Part shown: in pieces, positions 1 to 10,100 of the stretch | Layout of the letters: each line of letters starts with the position of its first letter | How positions within the stretch are numbered: the first letter of the stretch is position 1 | Source of the DNA: Acidobacteriota bacterium | GTDB lineage: Bacteria > Acidobacteriota > UBA4820 > DSQY01 | Direction: 5' to 3' | Length of the DNA stretch: 46,758 nucleotides | NCBI GenBank assembly: GCA_021778515.1 | Contig: JAJYCJ010000015.1 | Coordinates: 1 to 46,758, forward strand | Notes under the pieces: generated by a model | Databases searched by the model: none | What the model was told of the DNA's origin: nothing | The model's input: the letters and a program-made list of their open reading frames with translations, nothing else | Made by a program: the position numbers and the translations under genes

Positions 1-144
1 GTTGCCGGCGAGGATCTGGGCGTAAGGATCGAGAACGATCTCCTCATCACCGAGACCGGTTCCGCCATCATGACCGACATTCCCATGGAAGCATCTGATA
101 TTGAAAGACTTCTTCTGGTCCCCAGGCGGGACTTCCTTCCCTAG
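1..144 (+). CDS. M24-family Xaa-Pro aminopeptidase, C-terminal end (partial)
   Basis: Only the last 47 codons are in the window, open at the left edge and ending with TAG at 142-144. The peptide contains GVRIENDLLITETGSAIMT, which matches the closing segment of creatinase/prolidase-fold (M24) peptidases. There the Arg-Ile-Glu-Asn/Asp and Leu-Ile-Thr residues lie beside the last metal-binding glutamate. Such enzymes remove N-terminal residues preceding proline. The gene converges on glmS with only 13 bases between stop codons and no clear terminator hairpin. Whether it is PepP or a PepQ/YpdF-like member cannot be told from this fragment. Confidence 0.75.
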   Translation, partial: VAGEDLGVRIENDLLITETGSAIMTDIPMEASDIERLLLVPRRDFLP

Positions 145-157
145 CTCTAGCCCCTCG

Positions 158-1984
<1,827 letters not shown>

Positions 1985-2001
1985 GCGCGCCTCCGGTGCC
2001 G

Positions 2002-2007
2002 ATTATA
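2002..2007 (-). promoter_or_regulatory. Possible glmS-proximal -10 box (TATAAT)
   Basis: On the minus strand an exact TATAAT lies 17 bases upstream of the glmS ATG, within the glmU-glmS gap. No good -35 hexamer is seen 16-18 bases upstream, so this is a weak internal-promoter candidate in otherwise GC-rich DNA. Confidence 0.3.
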
Positions 2008-2031
2008 TACCCGGCCCCTCGAAACGAGCCG

Positions 2032-3435
2032 CTAGGCGTGGTCAGGCTTCCGGTCTCTGGCGCGGGCGCGCTTCCGTTCGGCCCATCCCTCGACGATCTT
2101 CTGCGGACTCCTAGAAATGGCGAGGGCCGAGGCGGGCACGTCCTTGGTCACCGTAGTGCCCGCGCCGATGTAGGCGTCGTCACCCACCTTCACCGGAGCG
2201 ACGAACTGGGTGTCGCTTCCCACGAACACTCGCTCCCCCAGGACCGTGGGATGCTTGTTCACCCCGTCGTAATTGCAGGTGATGGTTCCCGCGCCGATGT
2301 TGGAGCCCTCGCCCACGGTGGCATCGCCCAGGTAGCTGAGGTGGTTGGCCTTTACCCGGTCTCCGAGGGAGGCCTTCTTGGTCTCGACGAAGTTCCCGAG
2401 GTGGACGGCGGCGCCCGCCACGGTACCCTCCCGCGTCCTGCAGAAGGGGCCGATGATGCAGCCAGGCCCGCACCGCGTGCCCTCGAGCACACAGTGTTCG
2501 CGAACGAGGGTCCCCTCGCCGAGATGACAGGACCGAAGCACCGAATAGGGCCTCACTTCGACGTTCCGTTCGAGATGGGTTTCACCGCACAGGTGGACGC
2601 CCGAATGGAGGAGGACGCCGGGTTCGAGGCGAACCCCCGGCTCGATCCAAACGCTGGAGGGATCCAGGATGGTGACCCCCTCGGCCATCCAGCCCTGCGT
2701 CAGGCCCTGGCGCAACCGCCCGATGGCCAGGGCGAGCTCCTCCTGTGAGTTGATTCCCCTGTAGAGGTCTGGGTCCGAGGCCGAAAAGGCGGCCGCCGGC
2801 CGACCGCTTCGCCCCAGCTCCGCCACCACGTCGGTCAGGTAATACTCCCCTTGGACGTTATTGGTCCGCAGTTCGTCCAGGAGCCCGAGGATGTCCGGGC
2901 TCCGGAAAAAGTAGACGCCGGCGTTGACTTCCCGGATGGATCGCTGGCGCTGGGTCGCGTCCCTCTCTTCGACGATGCCCTCAACCCTCCCCACGGCGCT
3001 GCGCAGGATTCGTCCGTAGCCGGCGGGATTGGCCATCTCCAGGGTTACCAGCGCGAGCGGGTGCTCCTCTGCGGAGAAAAGGTCCCAGAACTCGTCCAAT
3101 TCAGGGACGGGCAGGAGAGGAGCGTCCCCCGGCACCAGAAGTACCTCGCAGGGGCCGATCTCCGACAGTGTGGGTCTGCACGCCATGAGGGCGTGGCCGG
3201 TTCCCCGCTGGGGCTCCTGGAGAATGGGGACGGTGTCGAAGGGGACGAGCAGGGGGGCGACCCGATCGGCCTGGTGTCCCACGACGACCAGGAGGGGGCC
3301 GTCGTGGATCGTGCGAAGGGACTCCAGCAGATGTTCGAGAATCGTTCTCCCCATGAAGGGGTGCAGGACCTTTGCCCTGGGTGACTTCATGCGCGTGCCC
3401 TGACCGGCGGCCAGCACGATGATGACGCGCTTCAT
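2032..3435 (-). CDS. glmU: Bifunctional GlcNAc-1-P uridyltransferase / GlcN-1-P acetyltransferase
   Basis: GlmU acetylates glucosamine-1-phosphate and then transfers UMP to give UDP-GlcNAc. The 467 residues start at MKRVIIVLAAGQGTRM. The LAAGxGTRM nucleotide-binding loop and KVLH follow at once; the Pro usually preceding KVLH is Ala here. The N-terminal half is a nucleotidyltransferase fold. The C-terminal half shows hexapeptide-repeat (left-handed beta helix) sequence such as IGAGTITCNYDGVNKH. The ATG at 3435 is preceded by AAGGAGG. The frame stays open 42 codons further upstream, but that segment is not GlmU-like and lacks a ribosome site. It is followed by glmS, the enzyme supplying its pathway. 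Confidence 0.95.
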   Translation of the reverse strand: MKRVIIVLAAGQGTRMKSPRAKVLHPFMGRTILEHLLESLRTIHDGPLLVVVGHQADRVAPLLVPFDTVPILQEPQRGTGHALMACRPTLSEIGPCEVLLVPGDAPLLPVPELDEFWDLFSAEEHPLALVTLEMANPAGYGRILRSAVGRVEGIVEERDATQRQRSIREVNAGVYFFRSPDILGLLDELRTNNVQGEYYLTDVVAELGRSGRPAAAFSASDPDLYRGINSQEELALAIGRLRQGLTQGWMAEGVTILDPSSVWIEPGVRLEPGVLLHSGVHLCGETHLERNVEVRPYSVLRSCHLGEGTLVREHCVLEGTRCGPGCIIGPFCRTREGTVAGAAVHLGNFVETKKASLGDRVKANHLSYLGDATVGEGSNIGAGTITCNYDGVNKHPTVLGERVFVGSDTQFVAPVKVGDDAYIGAGTTVTKDVPASALAISRSPQKIVEGWAERKRARARDRKPDHA

Positions 3436-3490
3436 GATTCCTCCTTGATCCGCGTGGCTTCGGCAGCTCCTGGGGCGGTAGCCGATTCCT

Positions 3491-4765
3491 TCAAGATCTC
3501 TCCTCCGGTCCGTGAACCGGGGAGGTCGACCAAGACAGGCGGCCATGGCAGATGACGGCACGCAGAGGCGTCTCTCCGTACGGGTAGAAGAGATGAAGGT
3601 AGGAGGGGACGTCCCATAGCGTCAGGTCCGCCCGCCTGCCCACGGCGAGTGATCCGCACTCCTCATGAATCCGGAGCGCGTAGGCCGCATTCAAGGTCAC
3701 GGCCCAGAGGGCCTCCTCCGGCATCAGCCCCATGCCGAAGACCGCGAGGGTGGCCACGTTCAGGAGATTGGTCGTGTAGGAAGAGCCGGGATTGCAGTCG
3801 GTGGAGAGGGCGACGGGGCAGCCGGCCTCGACGAAGTCCCTGGCCGGCGCGTAACCCTTTCGCAGGTAGAAGGAGGTCCCCGGCAGGAGCGTGGCACACA
3901 CACCGGCCCGCGCCATGGCGGCAATGCCCTCCGCCGAGGCCGCCATCAGGTGGTCCGCACTGACGGCCCCCACCTCCGCCGCGAGCGCCGCTCCGCCTGT
4001 GTCCTCGATCTCGTCGGCGTGGAGTCGGGGCAGGAGTCCGGCCGAACGCCCGGCCATTAGAATCCTGCGGCTCTGCTCCACCGTGAAGGCCCCATCCTCG
4101 CAGAAGACGTCGCAGAATCTCGCCAGTCCGGCGGCGGCGATGGCCGGGATCATCTCCTCCACGATGAGATCCACGTAACGGTCGGTCTCTCCCTTGAACT
4201 CGGGAGGAACGAAATGGGCGCCGAGGAAGGTGGGAACCACCTGCTGAGGGCCCCGCTGGTCAAGCCGGCGCAGGACGCGCAGCTGCCTCTCCTCGGCGCC
4301 TGGTTCCAGCCCGTAGCCGCTCTTGGCTTCGAAGGTCGTCACTCCGTGGCGGAGGAAGCCGCGTGCGGTATTGCAGGCAGCGGCGAACAGGGCCTCCTCT
4401 CCCGCCTCGCGCACGCTCCGCATGGTGCTGAGGATGCCCCCTCCCGCCCGTCCGATCTCCATATAGCTCTTGCCTTCCAGTCGCAACCGGACTTCCGCCG
4501 AGCGGTCTCCCAGGAAAGGTATGTGGGTGTGCGGATCGATCAGGCCCGGGAGGACCGTTCTATTGGTCGCATCCAGGCGCATCGTGGCTCGCACGTCGGC
4601 CACCTCGGCCCAAGGACCCACGAAGGCGATTCGCCCCTCGCGCACGCCCACAGCCGCCCCCGACCGCACGGGCAGATCCCGCAAGGACGGGCCGACCCTG
4701 GGGGCGGGTCCGTCGCAGGGGACAAGGCAGCCTATGGGGCCGACGAGCAGGTCGAAAGAGTCCAT
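3491..4765 (-). CDS. hutI: Imidazolonepropionase
   Basis: HutI hydrolyses 4-imidazolone-5-propanoate to N-formimino-L-glutamate, the third step of histidine degradation. The 424 residues have the amidohydrolase layout. The metal-binding pair is DPHTHIPF (His79, His81), followed by FLGDRSAEVRLRLEGKSY, which is typical of HutI. LHADEIED supplies a further metal ligand, and a late LSTDCNPGSS segment carries the conserved Asp. The start overlaps the divIVA stop by one base (TGATG), which implies translational coupling. No hutH, hutU or hutG is nearby, so the rest of the pathway must lie elsewhere. Confidence 0.93.
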   Translation of the reverse strand: MDSFDLLVGPIGCLVPCDGPAPRVGPSLRDLPVRSGAAVGVREGRIAFVGPWAEVADVRATMRLDATNRTVLPGLIDPHTHIPFLGDRSAEVRLRLEGKSYMEIGRAGGGILSTMRSVREAGEEALFAAACNTARGFLRHGVTTFEAKSGYGLEPGAEERQLRVLRRLDQRGPQQVVPTFLGAHFVPPEFKGETDRYVDLIVEEMIPAIAAAGLARFCDVFCEDGAFTVEQSRRILMAGRSAGLLPRLHADEIEDTGGAALAAEVGAVSADHLMAASAEGIAAMARAGVCATLLPGTSFYLRKGYAPARDFVEAGCPVALSTDCNPGSSYTTNLLNVATLAVFGMGLMPEEALWAVTLNAAYALRIHEECGSLAVGRRADLTLWDVPSYLHLFYPYGETPLRAVICHGRLSWSTSPVHGPEERS

Positions 4766-5268
4766 CAGCCCTGATCCCGGCCGAAAGAGGCGACGTTCTC
4801 CTTGGCCTTGCTTTCTTCGATGGCGTCCAGGATCGCCTGGGTGCGGTGGAGGAGGTCGCGAAGCGCGCTCATGTGGTGTTCGCGTTCCATCTTCAGGTCC
4901 AGGATGCTGCGATCCACCTGGTGGGCCCTCAACTGCGCCTGCTGAAGGACGGCCTCACTTCGCACCTGAGCCTCCTGGACGATGCTCTGGGCTTCGCGGG
5001 CGGCCTGGGCCTTGAGCTCGTCGGCGAGCTTCTGCGCCGTATAGAGCGCCTCGCGAAGCAGGTCCTCACGGTGCCTGAACTCGTCCAGCGCTGCCTTCTG
5101 GTGCTCAAGCTCCTGGCCCTCTTGGTGGTTCTCGAGCGTCAGGGCCTGGTACGACTCGGCTACGGTCTGAAGGAAAAGGTGCACCTCCTCTGGGTCGAAG
5201 CCTCGGAGCCTTCGATGAAATTCGACCGACTGGATATCGATGGGGGAGAGGGGCTTTCGCATCGTCAT
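4765..5268 (-). CDS. DivIVA-domain coiled-coil protein
   Basis: The 167-residue protein begins with RKPLSPIDIQSVEFHRRLRG followed by FDPEEVHLFL. This is the conserved N-terminal DivIVA membrane-curvature module, seen also in GpsB and SepIVA relatives. A long, charged, Gln/Glu/Ala-rich coiled coil runs from about residue 40 to 150. DivIVA-family proteins recruit division or polar-growth factors to curved membrane. The exact partner here is unknown. It overlaps yggS upstream by four bases (ATGA) and hutI downstream by one base. The yggS-divIVA pairing is common near cell-division genes in many bacteria. Confidence 0.9.
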   Translation of the reverse strand: MTMRKPLSPIDIQSVEFHRRLRGFDPEEVHLFLQTVAESYQALTLENHQEGQELEHQKAALDEFRHREDLLREALYTAQKLADELKAQAAREAQSIVQEAQVRSEAVLQQAQLRAHQVDRSILDLKMEREHHMSALRDLLHRTQAILDAIEESKAKENVASFGRDQG

Positions 5269-5969
5269 GGAGCCCTCCTAGGGCCGAAGAGTGCGGTGCC
5301 GATCCGGACCATCGTCGCACCTTCCTCTACGGCCACCACAAAATCGTGGCTCATCCCCATGGAGAGGTGACCGAAGTCGCCCGCCTCCGGAATGGCCCGA
5401 CGTACCTCGTCGAACAGCTCCCGCAGCCGCCGAAAGAACGGGCGGCTCGCCTCAGGATTCTCACCATAGGGTGGAACTCCCATGATGCCGGTCAGCTTGA
5501 GGCCCGGCAAGGGCTGCACCGCCCTCGCCAAATGGAGGAGATCTCCGGCCGCCACGCCGCCCTTCTGGGACTCCTCTCCCAGGTTGACTTCAATCATCAC
5601 GTCGCGCTCGATGCCCTCCTCGCTGGCGATGCGGGAGAGCCGTTCGGCCAGCGAAAGGCTGTCCAGGCTGTCGATGGCCCGAAACGCCAGCAGCGCCTTG
5701 CGGGCCTTGTTGCCCTGAAGTCGCCCGATGAAATGCACCTCCAGGTTTCTTCGCACCTCCAGGGGAAGAGCCTCCAGGTGTTCCACACCCTCCTGCACGC
5801 GATTCTCGCCGATGAGCACTACACCCTCTGAAGCAAGGGCCTGGATCTCCAAGGGAGGGCGCGTCTTGACGGCAGCCATCAGACGAACCGACTCGGCAGG
5901 CCGCCCGGCCCGTACGGCGGCCGCATCAATGGCACCCCGGACAGCAGCGACACGCTCGGTGAGGTCCAC
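5265..5969 (-). CDS. yggS: YggS/PLPBP-family pyridoxal-phosphate homeostasis protein
   Basis: This 234-residue single-domain PLP-binding protein has the fold-type III TIM barrel of alanine racemase but no known enzymatic activity; family members buffer PLP and affect amino-acid balance. The PLP lysine is Lys35 in MAAVKTRPP. IGENRVQE, HFIGRLQGNK and LSMGMSHD are the standard family blocks, the last one binding phosphate. The start is GTG at 5969, preceded by GGAGGAG. It is the first gene of the minus-strand run leading through divIVA, hutI, glmU and glmS. Confidence 0.93.
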   Translation of the reverse strand: MDLTERVAAVRGAIDAAAVRAGRPAESVRLMAAVKTRPPLEIQALASEGVVLIGENRVQEGVEHLEALPLEVRRNLEVHFIGRLQGNKARKALLAFRAIDSLDSLSLAERLSRIASEEGIERDVMIEVNLGEESQKGGVAAGDLLHLARAVQPLPGLKLTGIMGVPPYGENPEASRPFFRRLRELFDEVRRAIPEAGDFGHLSMGMSHDFVVAVEEGATMVRIGTALFGPRRAP

Positions 5970-5989
5970 CCATTCTCCTCCCTGGCTCG

Positions 5990-6019
5990 AGGGTAGGTGG
6001 TCGGCCCCCGCAAAGTCAA
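5990..6019 (-). promoter_or_regulatory. Candidate promoter for the yggS-to-glmS operon
   Basis: Minus-strand TTGACT (6019-6014), an 18-base spacer and TACCCT (5995-5990) are placed to start transcription about 14 bases before the yggS GTG. The -35 matches 5 of 6 consensus bases and the -10 only 3 of 6. The 5970-6232 gap holds no other recognisable gene or strong repeat. Confidence 0.45.
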
Positions 6020-6232
6020 GGCCGGGCGCCGTCAGGCCTGGTTTTGCCGTTACGGCGCCGCGCGAGTCCCACGCGTCACTCGGCGAAGGGCCCTCTTCGA
6101 GTGCAAGGCATGGAATGTGCCCCAGCCCCAGCGCCCCCGGGAATGGACTGGCGCCACCGCCGATAGCTGCTGGAGGGCCCTCCCGGCAAGCCTGTCCGGC
6201 CAGGGGGCGCTTACGCCTCCACTCCCGAGGGT

Positions 6233-6262
6233 TTGACAGCCACCGGCGACGGTTCCCATACT
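6233..6262 (+). promoter_or_regulatory. Sigma-70-type promoter for the 6284 gene
   Basis: An exact TTGACA (6233-6238) is followed after 18 bases by CATACT (6257-6262, 4 of 6 matches). The start site would be near 6269, leaving a short leader with GGGAGGAG before the ATG at 6284. Confidence 0.6.
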
Positions 6263-6283
6263 AGGACTCTAGGGAGGAGCCCC

Positions 6284-7087
6284 ATGCCCGTGGGCACGAC
6301 GCTGCGCTACGACGAGGTTCCGCTGGAGGATTTCCTGCTCGCGTTGCGGCAGCACGAACACGACGTGCGGGTGGGCCACCTGCCCCCCCAACAGCAGCTC
6401 AAGGAGGTTCGCCTTGAGGCGCGATGGACGCCGCCCGGTGCAACGGAGGCATCGCCCCTGACGGTCTACCTGCTGCAGGAGAGAGACGCATTGAGCGAAC
6501 AGGTCGAGGTCTTTTTCCTGCTGCGCGCCCCAAGTGCACTCGCCTCGCCCATGCGCGATATGGCCCTGAAGTTCAGGGTCTTTCTCCAGGGGAGGCAGAT
6601 CCCCTCCCTGTTCAGGATCGACCCCCGGTTTGGTTTGGTCTACGGAAGCACCCTCGATCCCCTGGATGAGACCATCCGCTGGGACAAGCCCTGGTCCTTC
6701 GTGACCCTCTATCTCACGGAGGACCCCTCCTCTCCCTCTCTGGCCGTGATGGACTACGTCTCACAGGGCGCCAGGAAGCGCTATCAGGAGCTCTTCCTGA
6801 AGGTCAACCAGGTGGCGCCTTCATCGCCAGGATTCTTGAAGAACGCCTGGAAGCGCTTGAAAGGCAGCGGGCAGGAGGAGGCCGGCGTGCACCGCCTGAG
6901 CTACCGCCTGGTGGCCGTGCTCTCCTCGTTTTTGCAGAACGAACCCTGCATCAATGCTACTATTTCCCTGATCTTTAAGGAGTTGTCAGCAGTGGCGGGC
7001 CGGCCGAGCCTCCTGGATCCCCGTTTCGCCACCTTCTATCCGTCCGGTCACGACCGGTTTTTTGCCTCACTGGGAGAACTCGCCTGA
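6284..7087 (+). CDS. Conserved-looking protein of unknown function, coupled to a lytic transglycosylase
   Basis: I do not recognise this 267-residue protein. It has no signal peptide or membrane segment and looks like a soluble, mixed alpha/beta protein. Recognisable segments include a charged N-terminal half, an aromatic stretch around DKPWSFVTLYL and a C-terminal helix-rich part. The ATG at 6284 follows GGGAGGAG by five bases. An in-frame TTG 17 codons upstream is actually the promoter -35 element. Its stop overlaps the start of the next gene (TGATG), so it is translationally coupled to a periplasmic lytic transglycosylase. A role connected with the cell wall is inference from that coupling only. 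Confidence 0.75.
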   Translation: MPVGTTLRYDEVPLEDFLLALRQHEHDVRVGHLPPQQQLKEVRLEARWTPPGATEASPLTVYLLQERDALSEQVEVFFLLRAPSALASPMRDMALKFRVFLQGRQIPSLFRIDPRFGLVYGSTLDPLDETIRWDKPWSFVTLYLTEDPSSPSLAVMDYVSQGARKRYQELFLKVNQVAPSSPGFLKNAWKRLKGSGQEEAGVHRLSYRLVAVLSSFLQNEPCINATISLIFKELSAVAGRPSLLDPRFATFYPSGHDRFFASLGELA

Positions 7088-7725
7088 TGCGCGCGCTAGG
7101 GATCGGGGCCTGCGCGGCGCTCGCTCTTCTCTGTTTCTCGGCCCCGCTCAGGGCCATGGAACTCGTGGTATTCCAATCGGACCGCTCGTTGGTGGTGGAG
7201 CGCTACACTCAGGAGGGGGACCAGGTGCTCCTGACCCTTCCGGGGGGTGGCCAGCTCGGAATTCCCCTTCGCACGGTGCGCAACCACTACCCGGGGTACG
7301 TGCCGCCCCCCGGGCTCGCGGACCCAGCCAAAGAGCTGCCCAAGAATTTGCCCTACAGGGAAATCATCGGCAAGTACTGCCAGAAATACAGCATGGACTG
7401 CAAGCTGGTGGCCGCTCTCATCAAGGTCGAGTCCAATTTCAACCCCTCGGCCGTCTCCCCGAAAGGGGCACAGGGGCTCATGCAGCTCATGCCCGAAACC
7501 CAGCGGGAAGAGGGGGTCATAAACCCATTCGACCCGGAGCAGAACATCCGGGGAGGGGTCCACTACCTCCGCCATCTGCTGGACGCCTTCCAGGGGGACC
7601 TCGAACTGACGCTGGCGGCCTACAACGCCGGCATCGGCCGGGTCCAGGCCAATCGGGCCGTCCCGCCCATTCCCGAAACCCAGCTGTACGTTTCGAGGAT
7701 TCTGGCGCTCTACCCCACGCTCTGA
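7087..7725 (+). CDS. Secreted SLT-domain lytic transglycosylase
   Basis: The 212-residue protein starts with a signal peptide of about 23 residues (MRALGIGACAALALLCFSAP). A short spacer of about 60 residues follows, then a soluble lytic transglycosylase domain from about residue 95. The catalytic acid is Glu115 in IKVESNFNPSAVSPKGAQGL. Downstream GLMQLMPET and AAYNAG are family signatures. Such enzymes cut the MurNAc-GlcNAc bond of peptidoglycan, leaving a 1,6-anhydro product, in the periplasm. The N-terminal spacer resembles the DUF4124-like region seen in some family members, but this is uncertain. It converges on prkA with 14 bases between stops. Confidence 0.9.
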   Translation: MRALGIGACAALALLCFSAPLRAMELVVFQSDRSLVVERYTQEGDQVLLTLPGGGQLGIPLRTVRNHYPGYVPPPGLADPAKELPKNLPYREIIGKYCQKYSMDCKLVAALIKVESNFNPSAVSPKGAQGLMQLMPETQREEGVINPFDPEQNIRGGVHYLRHLLDAFQGDLELTLAAYNAGIGRVQANRAVPPIPETQLYVSRILALYPTL

Positions 7726-7739
7726 CCCGCGCCGGGAAG

Positions 7740-9992
7740 CTAGGCCTTCTCGTAGAGGTGCGCCATGAGATAGGCCACGGCCTCGGGGGCGCATCGCTGA
7801 CAGTAGCCGAACCGCTTCGCCAGTCGCTCCAGCAGGTTCTTGGCCGCCTCTTGACGGGCGGGGGGCAGCCCCGCGAACGCGGGGGTTCCATAGGAGGTGA
7901 GGGCCTGACCGATCTCTTGCACCTGGTGCTTGACCCTGGCGTGGAATCCCTTTGAGAGCAGCCCGATCTGCGAAGCGAAGAGGATGGACAGGTCCAGCGC
8001 CTCGCCTGGATTTTCCAGCGTCCAGGCGGCCACCTGCCCCATCAGGTCCTCCCGAAATCGCGGGGCCGAGCCCCCGATAGCCAGGTACTCCTCCACCTGC
8101 TCCATGAGCGCCTCGTTGGGCTCCTCCCACTGGCCCGTGGACGCGGACCGCACCTTCTCGCCGCGCAGAAAGGCCCGAACGTGCCGGAAGTAGCGGTCGA
8201 ACAGCGCCGTGTACTGTCCCTCGGGAACCAGCTCCATGGCCGCCAGCACCTCCTGGTCCAGCGTCCGAAGGTACTCCTCCTGCACCGCGGCCACCGCCGC
8301 CTCTGCGTCGTGGTAGCCCTCGTCCGCCTTGAGCTGGAGGAAGAGATAGAGACTCTTGTCCTTGACGAACTCGGCGATTTCTTCGAACAGGAGCGCCGGC
8401 GTCAGGCAGCCGTCCGGCTTCCGGTAGACGGCCCCGTAGAGGATTTCCCGCATCTCCCGGGGAGAGGCCCCGAACCGCCCCTCGTAAATGGGGGTGTCGC
8501 GGAACTCGTCCCTAAGATCGGGCAGGATCTCCCGCAGCAGCCGCAGCTGCTTCGCCGGATAGCGACCCACCTGCGTGGGGAGAACGCCATCGTACAGCAG
8601 GCCCTTCTCATAAGGGGTCAGGCCCCGGATGAGGGCGCGGCTCTCTTCCGGGTAGTGGTCGGGCTCAGGGCGGTTGAGGCGCGAGAGGACGGCCCAGAGG
8701 GCGGCCAGCTCCGCGACGTGGGGAGCCACGTGCTTGGTGCGGCCGATCCGGGTGATGATGGGGCCGTAGATGGCGGCCTCCTTCTTGCGCTCCAGGAGGT
8801 AGGGGACGGTCACGAGGATCATCCGCCCCTTGAACGAGGCGAAGTCGGCGGACTGCTTGAAGGCGTCCAGGTGGCGCTCGTTGGACGTGGCGAACAGAAT
8901 CTCGTTGAGGTAGACGTTGGCGGTGGAGAGGGCCAGTTCGGAGCGCTCGGTGGCCGCGAGCAGATACTTGTTCAGCTCGGGGGCCCTCGTGAGGAAATCG
9001 GAGAACTCCACGAGGCCGTTATTGGCGTCGATCAGATCTCCCGAGAGCTGGATCAGGTTCAGGTGCTGGAGCGTGGTCGGAAGGGTGGAAAGGGAAGAGT
9101 CCAGCGTCAGCTGTCGGCTGGAGGCATCGGGCGTGTCCTGGGGAGAGATGACCACCGCCCCCCTCCGATACCGGCGCGAGAGGTAGCGTCGCCGCACCTG
9201 GACGTGTCGGAGCACCGCCAGAACGTCGCCCGAATATTCCACCATCAAGGCATCGAAGATCTGCTTGCACCGTGGGCAAAGGTTCCCATCCTCCAGGAAC
9301 TGGCTGGCCACGAACTTGGCGTGGGGGGCCTTGTCCAGGAGGGAGCCGAGCAGCGCGAGCCGGTCCCCCGGGGGCAGCAGGAGGATGGGGGAATCGCCGA
9401 GGTCGCAGGGTATCCTGGCCTCCAGTCGATCGGAGGGCCAGTGGGCGAAGGAGTCGGCCGCCGCCTCACCGCCAGGCCGAGCCGCCTCGTCCCCGCCCAT
9501 GAACCCAAGGGTGCGGGCCTCGTCCTCCCTCGGGAAGACCCAGTTGAAGGAGAAGATGGCCCCCTCCGGCCTCCGGCTGTACTCCTCGCAGCCCCTCATG
9601 AACAGTTCCACGATGAGGCTTTTGGCTGACCCGCTGGGGCCATGGAGATGGAACATGCGGTCGGACCGCCCCTCCAGCACCAGGTTTTTCATGGCTTCAT
9701 AAATCGCGAGGACGGGAAGTTCCTGCCCCATCAGGGGCTGGTCGGCCGCACATCCGAACGGGGCGTCGAAGAGTTTGAAGCGGGTGACCTCTTCTCCGAT
9801 CCAGCGGGATTTCTCGCTGCCGAAGTCCTCCATCATGTCCACGACGTATTGCAGGGCGTTGCGCGTCAGCGCATAGGGATGGGCCGCGAGATCGCCCAGG
9901 TACTCCTGGAAGGATTTGATCTGGTGGCTCTCCGCGAAGGACGTCCTGCTCCGGCTCGACCAGGATTCCAACCAGCCGTCCCAATCCGCCAT
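7740..9992 (-). CDS. prkA: PrkA-type AAA+ protein (serine protein kinase / ATPase family)
   Basis: This 750-residue protein resembles PrkA/YeaG, which runs to about 630-645 residues, so it is about 100 residues longer. The Walker A loop is GPSGSAKS at residues 118-125. LATSNERHLDAF-like sequence (FATSNERHLDAFKQS) corresponds to the sensor region, and the C-terminal half matches the PrkA kinase-like domain. PrkA proteins were described as serine kinases and, in some species, as ATP-dependent proteases acting in stress or sporulation. A CPRCKQIFDAL segment with two cysteines follows the ATPase core. The ATG at 9992 follows GAGGAGG; the frame continues upstream only over the glycosyltransferase gene. 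The usual partners SpoVR and YeaH are absent. Confidence 0.88.
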   Translation of the reverse strand: MADWDGWLESWSSRSRTSFAESHQIKSFQEYLGDLAAHPYALTRNALQYVVDMMEDFGSEKSRWIGEEVTRFKLFDAPFGCAADQPLMGQELPVLAIYEAMKNLVLEGRSDRMFHLHGPSGSAKSLIVELFMRGCEEYSRRPEGAIFSFNWVFPREDEARTLGFMGGDEAARPGGEAAADSFAHWPSDRLEARIPCDLGDSPILLLPPGDRLALLGSLLDKAPHAKFVASQFLEDGNLCPRCKQIFDALMVEYSGDVLAVLRHVQVRRRYLSRRYRRGAVVISPQDTPDASSRQLTLDSSLSTLPTTLQHLNLIQLSGDLIDANNGLVEFSDFLTRAPELNKYLLAATERSELALSTANVYLNEILFATSNERHLDAFKQSADFASFKGRMILVTVPYLLERKKEAAIYGPIITRIGRTKHVAPHVAELAALWAVLSRLNRPEPDHYPEESRALIRGLTPYEKGLLYDGVLPTQVGRYPAKQLRLLREILPDLRDEFRDTPIYEGRFGASPREMREILYGAVYRKPDGCLTPALLFEEIAEFVKDKSLYLFLQLKADEGYHDAEAAVAAVQEEYLRTLDQEVLAAMELVPEGQYTALFDRYFRHVRAFLRGEKVRSASTGQWEEPNEALMEQVEEYLAIGGSAPRFREDLMGQVAAWTLENPGEALDLSILFASQIGLLSKGFHARVKHQVQEIGQALTSYGTPAFAGLPPARQEAAKNLLERLAKRFGYCQRCAPEAVAYLMAHLYEKA

Positions 9993-10011
9993 GGGAGCCT
10001 CCTCATCCATT

Positions 10012-10040
10012 AGCGTAGTCTCCGGGCGAGGGCCGCGCAA
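10012..10040 (-). promoter_or_regulatory. Candidate prkA promoter
   Basis: Minus-strand TTGCGC (10040-10035), 17 bases, TACGCT (10017-10012) predict a start about 13 bases before the prkA ATG. The same TTGCGC/TACGCT pair occurs before tadA, which supports it modestly despite weak consensus matches. Confidence 0.35.
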
Positions 10041-10056
10041 GAAATCGCCCCGCGCT

Positions 10057-10084
10057 TTGTTCCGCGACCCCGCCGGGATACAAT
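10057..10084 (+). promoter_or_regulatory. Candidate promoter for the glycosyltransferase gene
   Basis: TTGTTC (10057-10062), a 16-base spacer and TACAAT (10079-10084, 5 of 6 matches) precede the GTG at 10101. They would share the 100-base divergent region with the prkA promoter. The predicted start (about 10091) falls within or next to the ribosome site, so the leader would be very short. Confidence 0.35.
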
Positions 10085-10100
10085 CCGCCAGGAGGTGGAG

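Noticed and set aside
1985-2031. A glmS ribozyme/riboswitch upstream of glmS
   Set aside because: The gap between glmU and glmS is only 47 bases, too short for the ribozyme.
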